DNA of 64,000 bases from contig NZ_JACVVE010000018.1 of the NCBI RefSeq assembly GCF_016648105.1, forward strand, positions 51,345 through 115,344, in the 5' to 3' direction. The position numbers and the translations under genes were made by a program. The stretch is from Pseudomonas sp. S31. GTDB lineage: Bacteria; Pseudomonadota; Gammaproteobacteria; Pseudomonadales; Pseudomonadaceae. The notes beneath the pieces are model-generated. The model had not been told where the DNA came from. It made no database searches and worked only from the letters and a program-made list of their open reading frames with translations. Each line of letters starts with the position of its first letter. Within the stretch, counting starts at the first letter, position 1. Positions 57,077 to 64,000 of this stretch are shown piece after piece.

Positions 57077-58603
57077 TCAGTGGCTGTGGTGATCGACAGC
57101 GATGCATTCGCCGCTGACATCGTGGTATTGGCGGTTACGCGGGGCGATCAGCAGGTACAGCGCTGCGGCGATGCCGGCGCCGATCAGCCAGGAGAACGGC
57201 GCGATGCCGTGGAAGTTGGGTACCAGGGCCAGGACGATGGCCAGCAGCGCCGCAGGTGCGAAGGCGGCGACGGCGCGCAGGTTGATGCCCTTGCTGTAGT
57301 GGTAGGCGCCGTCCGGGTGTTCGCTGTACAGCTCCGGCACGTTGATACGGCCTTTGCGCAGCAACCAGTAGTCGGCCATGATCACCCCGTAAAGCGGGCC
57401 GAGCAGGGCGCCGAGGCCCGACAGGAAGTACACGATCACCAACGGGCTGTTGTACAAATTCCACGGCAGGATCAGCACCGCCAGGGTCGCGCTGATCAGA
57501 CCGGCGCGTTTGAAGTTCAGGTGGCGTGGGGCCAGGTTGCTCAGTACGAACGCTGGGGCCACGAAGTTGGCCATGATGTTCACCGCCACGGTGACGATCA
57601 GGAAAGCCAGGCAGCCGAGCACCAGGAACGGCGTGCTGGGGATGGCGGCGACGATCTGCGTCGGGCTGTCGATGATCTGGCCGTTGATCTGGAACTGCGC
57701 GCCGCACAGCACCACGGTGATCATGGCGAACACCAGGATGTTCACCGGCAGGCCCCAGAAGTTGCCGACGCGGATGGTCTTGCGGCAGGGCGAGGAGCGG
57801 GCGAAGTCGCAGAAGTTGAGCACCAGGGTGCCGTAGATCGCCAGCCACAGGGCGCCACCGGCGAAGATGTTGCGCCACATCTCATAGCCGGTCAGGGGCT
57901 CTGCCACCGACCAGGCGATGCGGGCATCGGCCTTGAAGTACATGAACACCGCCAGGCTGGCGACGGTGAGCAGGATCACCGGGCCGGCGAAGGCTTCGTA
58001 GCGGCGCACCATCTCCATGCCGTAGGCGAGGATCGCCAGCTGCACCAGCCAGATGGCCACGAAGCACACCCAGCCCAGGCTCGACAGCCCGAGGATGGCA
58101 TTGTGGTCGTAGCTGGCCAGTTGCGGCCAGACCGCAGTGAGCAACACGCGCAGCACCACCGAGGCCAGGTAGGTCTGGATGCCGAACCAGGCGATGGCGA
58201 TGATCGCACGGATCAGCGCGGGCAATTGCGCGCCGTGGATGCCGAAGGCAATGCGGCTGATCACCGGGAACGGCACACCGGTTTTCTGCCCCATGTAGCC
58301 GGACAGGTTCATGAAGAAGTACACCAGCGCCGCGCCGATCGCCAGCGACATGAGGATCTGCCAGCCGCCCAGGCCCAGAGCGAACAGGCCCATGGCGAAC
58401 GAGTAGTTGGCGATGTTGTGCACATCGTTGGTCCACAGCGCGAAGATGCTGTAGCGGCCCCAGCGGCGGCCTTCGATGCGGGTCGGGGCGAGGTCGCGGT
58501 TGTGCAGGCGCGGGCTGAGTTCGAGAGGTGGATGGGTCAGGGTAGCGGCGGGGTCGGCGCTGGCAACGGACAGTTCAGGGGCAAGGTCGACACTGGTACT
58601 CAT
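57077..58603 (-). CDS. NCS1-family nucleobase/hydantoin-type transporter
   Basis: Membrane protein of 508 residues with about 12 helices. It resembles Mhp1/allantoin permeases: ALWTNDVHNIANYSFAMGLF, the substrate-stacking Trp in AIAWFGIQTYLASVV, NFCDFARSSPCRKT and LLGPLYGVIMADYWLLRKGR. Likely imports a cyclic ureide or pyrimidine with a cation. ATG 58603 has AGGAG upstream. Next to a racemase-family gene, so it probably brings in that enzyme's substrate. Confidence 0.9.
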   Translation of the reverse strand: MSTSVDLAPELSVASADPAATLTHPPLELSPRLHNRDLAPTRIEGRRWGRYSIFALWTNDVHNIANYSFAMGLFALGLGGWQILMSLAIGAALVYFFMNLSGYMGQKTGVPFPVISRIAFGIHGAQLPALIRAIIAIAWFGIQTYLASVVLRVLLTAVWPQLASYDHNAILGLSSLGWVCFVAIWLVQLAILAYGMEMVRRYEAFAGPVILLTVASLAVFMYFKADARIAWSVAEPLTGYEMWRNIFAGGALWLAIYGTLVLNFCDFARSSPCRKTIRVGNFWGLPVNILVFAMITVVLCGAQFQINGQIIDSPTQIVAAIPSTPFLVLGCLAFLIVTVAVNIMANFVAPAFVLSNLAPRHLNFKRAGLISATLAVLILPWNLYNSPLVIVYFLSGLGALLGPLYGVIMADYWLLRKGRINVPELYSEHPDGAYHYSKGINLRAVAAFAPAALLAIVLALVPNFHGIAPFSWLIGAGIAAALYLLIAPRNRQYHDVSGECIAVDHHSH

Positions 58604-59135
58604 TCCGGCAGGCTCCTGATGCGTGACTGCGATGAGCGGGCGCTGGCGCACGGGCTCGCCATCTCGTCGGTGCAGGCGTTGCATCACTGGGTTCTGGGCG
58701 CGGCGGCCGGGATTGGACCGGCGTCGCGGGTTCTTGTGTATTTATGTTTTGTTTAATTTGTATACAAAACATGGGCACACAAAAGCGAGTTCCATGCCAG
58801 GCACAATGTGGAATTCAGATGGCCACTATTTTGAATCTGACTAATTGATAGGTAAGTTGATGAAATGGATCATCTATAAGTTGACCGAATGAACAGGTTT
58901 AAATTTTCAATGGGCTTTTTAGTTGATCAAATGGTCAGAATTTATTGAGCGATGGGTGTAACTTATTGGTGCGCTAGATGGAAAAAGTGCACACAAAAAT
59001 GACACTTAAAGTGACGTTTTTGTGTACATAAAATAGTCAGCTTTTTCAGGTTTGGCCTTTCGTGGGCGGTCCGACTAGCCCGCTCAGGATCGTAATGCTG
59101 TTCACTTTGAGATCGCCGGGGCCGCTTTGCGGCCC
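58604..59135. promoter_or_regulatory. A/T-rich control region upstream of the transporter gene
   Basis: About 530 bases with no gene and a marked drop in GC between 58,735 and 59,040. It contains the 12-bp palindrome TTTGTATACAAA (58757-58768, a GntR-type operator shape), three copies of AGTTGATCAAATGG-like sequence (58855-58868, 58879-58892, 58921-58934) and a 35-bp near-perfect palindrome at 58991-59025. These suggest binding sites for regulators of the leftward transporter-racemase unit. Confidence 0.5.
58991..59025. repeat. 35-bp near-perfect palindrome
   Basis: Arms ACACAAAAATGACACTT and AAGTGACGTTTTTGTGT around a single central A; 15 of 17 positions pair. A/T-rich, so it is more likely an operator or replication/transposition-type site than a Rho-independent terminator. 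Confidence 0.8.
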
Positions 59136-59224
59136 ATCGCGGCACAAGGCCGCTCCTACAGAGTCCGCGTGAGTCTGTGATGCTGGCTTGCGCGGTCGGT
59201 GTAGGAGCGGGCTTGCCCCGCGAA
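59136..59224. repeat. REP-like element pair after the Lrp gene
   Basis: Variant copies ATCGCGGCACAAGGCCGCTC plus CTACAG (59136-59161) and TGTAGGAGCGGGCTTGCCCC plus GCGAA (59200-59224) face each other. This sub-type has CTTGCCCC in place of TTTACCC. Confidence 0.75.
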
Positions 59225-59244
59225 AGGGTCGCGGCAGGAGGGCA

Positions 59245-59682
59245 TCACTCCATCGGCGGCAACCGCCGCTTCACCGGGCTCTTCTTGATGATGGCGGTGT
59301 TGGTCTCGGCGAGTACGTTGATCCGGTCGAGCAGGGTATCGAGCTGCTCCATCGAGCGCACATGCAGCCGGGCGATGAAGCAGTCCTCGCCGGTCACCTT
59401 GTCGCATTCGGTGAACTCGGGGATGGCGATGATCTGCCGCTCCACTTCCTGCAGTTGCCCCGGCAGCGGGCGGATGCGCACGATGGCCTGCAGCTGGTAG
59501 CCGAAGCTGCGCGGGTCGACGTCCACGGTATAGCCCCGCAGCACGCCGCGCTCTTCGAGGCGGCGCAGGCGTTCGCTGACGCTGGGGGCGGAGAGGCCGC
59601 TGATCTGCGCCAGGGCCTTGAGCGAGCGGCGCGAATCTTCCATCAGGGCGTTGATCAGCAGTTGGTCGATGGCATCGGTCAT
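59245..59682 (-). CDS. Lrp/AsnC-family transcriptional regulator
   Basis: Protein of 145 residues: N-terminal HTH (IDQLLINALMEDSRRSLKAL, AQISGLSAPSVSERLRRLEE) and C-terminal RAM effector domain (FGYQLQAIVRIRPLPGQLQE, DCFIARLHVRSMEQLDTLLD). Divergent from the EamA exporter gene by 133 bases, so it probably controls amino-acid-type export there. Confidence 0.93.
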   Translation of the reverse strand: MTDAIDQLLINALMEDSRRSLKALAQISGLSAPSVSERLRRLEERGVLRGYTVDVDPRSFGYQLQAIVRIRPLPGQLQEVERQIIAIPEFTECDKVTGEDCFIARLHVRSMEQLDTLLDRINVLAETNTAIIKKSPVKRRLPPME

Positions 59683-59815
59683 GGCTATCTCGTCAGGTCA
59701 TTGAGCAGGTTTGCCTTGATAGTAAAGGCGAAAGCGTGATCGCGCCTTGTTTATCCCATGGCAGGCACGGCTGTCGCCTGCGCATACTGTGTCCTTCGTC
59801 AAGAGGAGGTGCGGG

Positions 59816-60709
59816 ATGGACAGTTCACTGCGTCGCGGCTCGCTGGAAATGATCGGCGCCATGCTGATTTCCGGCACCATCGGCTGGTTCGTGCTGGTGT
59901 CGGGGCGACCGGTGCTGGAGGTGGTGTTCTGGCGTTGCGTGTTCGGCACCGGTACCTTGCTGGTGATCTGCGCGGCGTTCGGTTTTCTCAAGGCCGGCGT
60001 GATCAGCCGCACCGCATTGCTGTGGGCGGTGGTCAGCGGCGTGGCCATCGTTGGCAACTGGTTGCTGCTGTTCGCCTCCTATTCGCGGGCCTCGATCGCC
60101 ATCGGTACGGCGGTGTACAACGTTCAGCCGTTCATGCTGGTGGGCCTGGCGGCGCTGTTTCTGGGCGAGAAGATCACCGTCGCCAAGTTCACCTGGTTGA
60201 GCGTGGCCTTTCTCGGCATGCTGGCGATCGTCAGCGCCCATGGCGCCGGCCAGGCCAGCGGCGAGGCGTATCTGGCGGGCATCGGCCTGGCCCTCGGAGC
60301 GGCATTCCTTTACGCGGTCGCCGCGCTGATCATCAAGCGCCTTGCCGGCACACCACCGCACCTGATCGCCCTGGTCCAGGTGGCCACTGGGGTAATGCTG
60401 CTGGCGCCGTGGGTGAAGCTTGGCAGCCTGCCGGGCGAAGCCTCGGCTCTGGCCAGCCTGGTAACCTTGGGCATGGTGCATACCGGGCTGATGTATGTGC
60501 TGCTGTACAGCGCCATCCAGCGGTTGCCGACAGCGTTGACCGGTGCGCTGTCGTTCATCTACCCGATCGCGGCGATCCTGGTCGACTGGGTGGCCTTCGG
60601 GCATCGCCTGGCGCCGCTGCAATGGCTGGGGGTGGCATTGATCCTGCTGGCGGCGGCAGGGATGCAGCAGGGGTGGTGGTTCCGCGCCAAGGCGCCAGTA
60701 ATCGTGTAG
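59816..60709 (+). CDS. EamA/DMT-family transporter
   Basis: Membrane protein of 297 residues with ten helices in two EamA repeats (MIGAMLISGTIGWFVLVSGR, FMLVGLAALFLGEKITVAKF, ALTGALSFIYPIAAILVDWV). ATG 59816 is preferred because AGGAGG lies upstream; a longer in-frame start at 59747 adds non-conserved residues. The substrate is unknown; amino acid or metabolite export is typical. Divergent from the Lrp gene. Confidence 0.9.
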   Translation: MDSSLRRGSLEMIGAMLISGTIGWFVLVSGRPVLEVVFWRCVFGTGTLLVICAAFGFLKAGVISRTALLWAVVSGVAIVGNWLLLFASYSRASIAIGTAVYNVQPFMLVGLAALFLGEKITVAKFTWLSVAFLGMLAIVSAHGAGQASGEAYLAGIGLALGAAFLYAVAALIIKRLAGTPPHLIALVQVATGVMLLAPWVKLGSLPGEASALASLVTLGMVHTGLMYVLLYSAIQRLPTALTGALSFIYPIAAILVDWVAFGHRLAPLQWLGVALILLAAAGMQQGWWFRAKAPVIV

Positions 60710-60782
60710 GGCTTGCCGGCGATAGGGCGCGAAGCGGCTTCAGGCGGTAGAATGCGCCTCTTTCATCTGCCTGCGACCCACC

Positions 60783-61709
60783 ATGACTTCGCCGATCGCC
60801 ACCCTCGAGCAGCACCTGTTCGCCGCCCTCGACCCCGCTCCTACCGAAACCCGCCGCCTGTTCCACGGCCGTGGCCGCTGCTGGCCGGGGCTCGAGCAGG
60901 TGACGGTCGACTGGCTGCAGGGTGTGCTGTCGGTGGCGCTGTTCCGCGAGCCCGAGGCTGGCCTGCTGATAGAGCTCGAAGCCATGCTGCGCAGGCTGGC
61001 CGAGTGCCCGCAGTGGGCCGGCCAGGCCATCCTCATCCAGCACCGCTACCTGCCCGACAGCCCGGGCCAGTGGCTGCTGGGCGAGCCGTGCCAGCAACGC
61101 GAAGTGGTCGAGGATGGCCTGACCTACCTGCTCGACCTCGGTGTGCGGCAGAACACTGGCCTATTCCTCGACATGCGCTACGGCCGGCGCTGGGTGCGTG
61201 AGCAGGCGGCCGGCAAGCGGGTGCTCAACCTGTTCGCCTATACCTGCGGTTTTTCCGTGGCGGCGATTGCCGGTGGCGCTGAACAGGTGGTCAACCTCGA
61301 CATGGCCAAGTCGGCGCTGTCGCGGGGGCGCGACAACCACCGCCTCAACGGCCATGACGCCTCGCGCGTGGCCTACCTGGGCCACGAGCTGTTCAAGTCC
61401 TGGGGCAAGGTGCGCAAGTACGGGCCGTATGACCTGATCATCATCGATCCGCCGACCTTCCAGCGCGGCAGCTTCGTGCTGACCCAGGACTACGCGAAGA
61501 TCCTGCGGCGCTTGCCCGAGTTGCTGAGCGCGGGCGGAACGGTGCTGGCTTGTGTCAACGACCCTGGGATCGGGCCTGAGTTTCTGATCGAGGGCATGGC
61601 CGAGCAGGCGCCTGGGTTGGCCTTCGTCGAGCGGTTGGAGAACCCGCCGGAGTTTCCCGATGTCGACCCGGCGGGGGGGCTCAAAGCATTGGTATTCCGC
61701 CAGGTATGA
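60783..61709 (+). CDS. Class I SAM-dependent RNA methyltransferase-like protein
   Basis: Protein of 308 residues with a C-terminal Rossmann methyltransferase of the RlmI/RlmK type: QNTGLFLDMRYGRRWVREQA, motif I VLNLFAYTCGFSVAAIAGGA, NLDMAKSALSRGRDNHRLNG and the catalytic IIIDPPTFQRGSF. There is no N-terminal PUA domain, unlike RlmI, and no second Cys motif is evident. Probably modifies rRNA; the base is not determined. Confidence 0.85.
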   Translation: MTSPIATLEQHLFAALDPAPTETRRLFHGRGRCWPGLEQVTVDWLQGVLSVALFREPEAGLLIELEAMLRRLAECPQWAGQAILIQHRYLPDSPGQWLLGEPCQQREVVEDGLTYLLDLGVRQNTGLFLDMRYGRRWVREQAAGKRVLNLFAYTCGFSVAAIAGGAEQVVNLDMAKSALSRGRDNHRLNGHDASRVAYLGHELFKSWGKVRKYGPYDLIIIDPPTFQRGSFVLTQDYAKILRRLPELLSAGGTVLACVNDPGIGPEFLIEGMAEQAPGLAFVERLENPPEFPDVDPAGGLKALVFRQV

Positions 61710-61729
61710 AGTTAGCTGTGCCGGCCTCT

Positions 61730-61813
61730 TCGCGGGGCAAGCCCGCTTCCACAGAGACCGCACTGTTCTGACATCAAGCGGGTTTGCTGTGGGAGCGGGC
61801 TTGTCCCGCAAAG
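61730..61813. repeat. REP-like element pair
   Basis: Inverted variant REPs at 61730-61755 (TTCGCGGGGCAAGCCCGCTT then CCACAG) and 61788-61813 lie between two convergent genes, where they may terminate both. Confidence 0.82.
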
Positions 61814-61831
61814 AGGCCAGTGCAGGTAGCA

Positions 61832-63856
61832 TCAAGCCGGTACCACCGGCCCCGGCAACGGATACACCTGCGAGAAACTGACATTCTCGGTCTGGTCCAC
61901 GCGCTTTTTCAGCCGCTCGTTGAACGCCCGGCTCACTGCGTACTGCCCGCCGGAAATGGTGCGGAACTGCGCCGTCAGCACGAACCCGTTCAAGTCCATG
62001 CGATCGACCCCGAACACCTGCAACGGCCCTTGCAGATTGATGCGCAGCAGCGGGTCTTCGCTGATCGACTTGCCCACCTCGTGGATCAACGCCAGCGACT
62101 GGTCGACGTCGCTGTCGTAGGTGAACTGCACCGAGAAGAACGCGTAGGCGAACTGCCGCGACTGGTTGGTGACGGCCTTGATCTGCCCGAACGGTACCGA
62201 ATGCACGAAGCCCTTGCCATCGCGCAGGCGCAGGGTGCGAATGGTCAGGCTCTCGACGGTGCCGGCGTGGCCTGAGTCGAGCACCACCCAGTCGCCGATC
62301 GAGATGGTGTCCTCGATCAGGATGAACAGCCCGGTGATCACGTCCTGCACCAGTTGTTGCGAGCCGAAGCCGATGGCCAGGCCGATCACTCCGGCACCGG
62401 CCAGCAACGGCGCTACGTTGATGCCCAGGTTGGCCATGGTGGTGATGGTGCAGATGACGATCAGGATCACCTTGATGGCGTTGCGCAGCATCGGCAGGAT
62501 GGTCCTTACCCGGGTGCTGGGCTGGCGACTCGCGCGGCGACCCACGGGCGGCTTGAGCGCCTCCTGGATGGCGGTGTCGAGCACCACCCACAGTAGCCAG
62601 GTGACCAGCAAAATCAGGCCGATGCTCGACAGCGAGTTTCCGATGGCCTGGCCGAGGCGGTTGCTCAGCGCGAAATCGATGACCGAAAAGCCCCAGATAC
62701 GCCCCAGCAGCTCGATGAAGGCCACGGCCATGGCGATGCGCAGCAGCGCATGGGCCAGGCTGCGCAGCAACTCCTTGTAGGGCCGCACCCGCTGCGCCAT
62801 ATCCACCGGGCGCGGTGCCAGCAGGTGCTGCAGCACGGTGCTGAGGAATACCGTGGCCACCAGCAGCACGGTGGTGAGCAAGGCGTTGCGCAGGGCCTTC
62901 TGGCTTTCTTCGCCGGCACCGATCAGGTGGATGGCGGACACCAGGATCATCAACAGGATCGGCAGGTACCAGAGCACCGAAAAGATGCGCAGGGTTTCCT
63001 GTACCGCGCGGTGCTGCAGGCGGTCCTTCAGCGAACGGTTGCGGATCAGGTGGGCGACCGGGCGGCGCAGACGCAGCACCAGGCTGGCGAAGATCGCAGT
63101 GGCCAGCAGGCCGGTAAGCACGGCGATGCTGGTGGTGATATTGCCACCCAGCTGGCGGGCGATCTGCGGGCTGGTGAGGGCGTCGCTCCAGGCTGCGAGG
63201 AAGCCGATCATGAACAGCAGGCGCGGCGCCAGGCGCCGGATCGCCGCCACGGCGCGACGCTTGTGTGCGTAATCGAACACGGTGATCAGGCAGAGGATGA
63301 TCGAGGTGGAGAACAAGCCGCTGCTGGTGGCGTAGGCCAGGCTCAGGCCGAGGGCGCGGGCTATCGAAGGGTCGAGGAAGCGGCTGACGTAGAGCGTGAC
63401 AGGCAGGCTGGCAAGGGCGGGCACAGTGTAGGGCAACAGGTAGCCCAGCAATGCCCGCAGGCGTGGGCGCTGGCCGATCGCGGCAGCCTGGCCGACACGC
63501 CTGGCGAGCCAGCGGCCCAGAACCGTGAGCAGGCCGAAGCTGGCGACCCAGGTGACGGACAGCAACAGGAAGTCGCCGGTCAGTTGCAGCGTGTCGCGCG
63601 CGGAGTGGCGGTCGACCAGGCGTTCCATCTCCTTGGCGGCACGGTCGGTGCGCAGGCGCCAGGCATCGACCAGGTGGGCATCGAGGTCGAGTTCTTGCGC
63701 GGCGCTGTCCAGCCCGTCGGCCAGGGCGCCGAGCAGGCCGCCTTGCAGCACCGGTTCGGGGGCGGCGGGTTGTTCTTCTGTGGGGGCCGGGTCGGCGGCC
63801 AGCAGGTGCGTGCTCAGCAGGCAGCCGAGCAGCAAGGTGGAGAGAAAGCGCAGCAC
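61832..63856 (-). CDS. MscS-family mechanosensitive channel (YbiO-like)
   Basis: Protein of 674 residues with a signal peptide (FLSTLLLGCLLSTHLLAADP), a periplasmic region, about ten membrane helices and the MscS pore/beta domain (GVIGLAIGFGSQQLVQDVIT, then GLFILIEDTISIGDWVVL). Size and layout resemble E. coli YbiO. It releases solutes on osmotic downshock. The start lies 144 bases before the window end. Confidence 0.92.
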   Translation of the reverse strand: MLRFLSTLLLGCLLSTHLLAADPAPTEEQPAAPEPVLQGGLLGALADGLDSAAQELDLDAHLVDAWRLRTDRAAKEMERLVDRHSARDTLQLTGDFLLLSVTWVASFGLLTVLGRWLARRVGQAAAIGQRPRLRALLGYLLPYTVPALASLPVTLYVSRFLDPSIARALGLSLAYATSSGLFSTSIILCLITVFDYAHKRRAVAAIRRLAPRLLFMIGFLAAWSDALTSPQIARQLGGNITTSIAVLTGLLATAIFASLVLRLRRPVAHLIRNRSLKDRLQHRAVQETLRIFSVLWYLPILLMILVSAIHLIGAGEESQKALRNALLTTVLLVATVFLSTVLQHLLAPRPVDMAQRVRPYKELLRSLAHALLRIAMAVAFIELLGRIWGFSVIDFALSNRLGQAIGNSLSSIGLILLVTWLLWVVLDTAIQEALKPPVGRRASRQPSTRVRTILPMLRNAIKVILIVICTITTMANLGINVAPLLAGAGVIGLAIGFGSQQLVQDVITGLFILIEDTISIGDWVVLDSGHAGTVESLTIRTLRLRDGKGFVHSVPFGQIKAVTNQSRQFAYAFFSVQFTYDSDVDQSLALIHEVGKSISEDPLLRINLQGPLQVFGVDRMDLNGFVLTAQFRTISGGQYAVSRAFNERLKKRVDQTENVSFSQVYPLPGPVVPA

Positions 63857-63949
63857 TGGAGTACTCCTTGGGCCGGGGTGAGCGGGGCAGGGTTACTCAA
63901 GGAACTGATTGTGGGGGGGAGGGGAAAGTTCGATGTGTGTAAGCAGGGT

Positions 63950-64000
<51 letters not shown>

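Noticed and set aside
59747..59815. Longer start for the EamA transporter
   Set aside because: The 23 added residues are hydrophilic and Cys/Arg-rich, and only ATG 59816 has an AGGAGG site.

Overview
The window reads as one continuous stretch of a GC-rich Pseudomonas chromosome, most likely from the P. putida group. Three things point there: the flagellar gene order (fleQ-fleSR-fliEFGHIJ ... flhAF-fleN-fliA-cheYZAB-motCD), the placement of hsbA-hsbR-hptB between fliJ and fliK, and the repeated P. putida-type REP palindromes (core TAGGAGCGGGTTTACCCGCG). The last 50 bases are pure G and look like a contig-end artefact.

1-19,095: the late part of the polar flagellar regulon. It runs from the C-terminal half of the sigma-54 activator FleQ, through the FleS/FleR two-component pair and the basal body, C-ring and ATPase genes (fliEFGHIJ), to the HsbA/HsbR/HptB partner-switching module, then fliK, fliLMNOPQR and flhB. 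Sigma-54 (-24/-12) promoters are readable before fleS, fliE and fliL.

19,096-27,261: an A/T-richer island splits flhB from flhA. It is bounded by a perfect 35-bp direct repeat that itself contains a -24/-12 (RpoN) promoter, so flhA keeps a promoter and a second copy points into the island. A leftward operon encodes a B12-binding-type radical SAM protein (interrupted by an in-frame TGA), a cystathionine beta-lyase-like PLP enzyme, an unknown Cys-rich protein, an IscS/NifS-like cysteine desulfurase and a D-Ala-D-Ala ligase-like ATP-grasp enzyme. A divergent, canonical DdlA-type ligase and a GntR regulator complete it. The set looks like a small sulfur/amino-acid metabolite pathway with a second Ddl that may give self-protection. 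The product is unknown. From memory only, P. putida KT2440 carries a ddlA near flhA, so the locus may be conserved in the species without having been characterised.

27,262-41,495: flhA, flhF, fleN, fliA, then chemotaxis and motor genes (cheY, cheZ, cheA, cheB, motC, motD, parC/parP-like, cheW, a DUF2802-like gene).

41,496-46,263 (minus strand): a FliK paralogue, a stand-alone FlhB C-terminal-domain protein and a large TcdA/TcdB-type glycosyltransferase toxin-like protein, all in one direction.

46,491-53,412: the complete cytochrome c maturation operon ccmABCDEFGHI. The rest is metabolic and housekeeping: a lipoprotein, a D-2-hydroxyacid dehydrogenase, a PhzF-like protein, an FKBP peptidyl-prolyl isomerase, a racemase-family protein with an NCS1 transporter (preceded by an unusual A/T-rich control region), an Lrp regulator, an EamA transporter, an RNA-methyltransferase-like protein and an MscS-family channel. 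No rRNA, tRNA, CRISPR array, integrase or transposase was seen.
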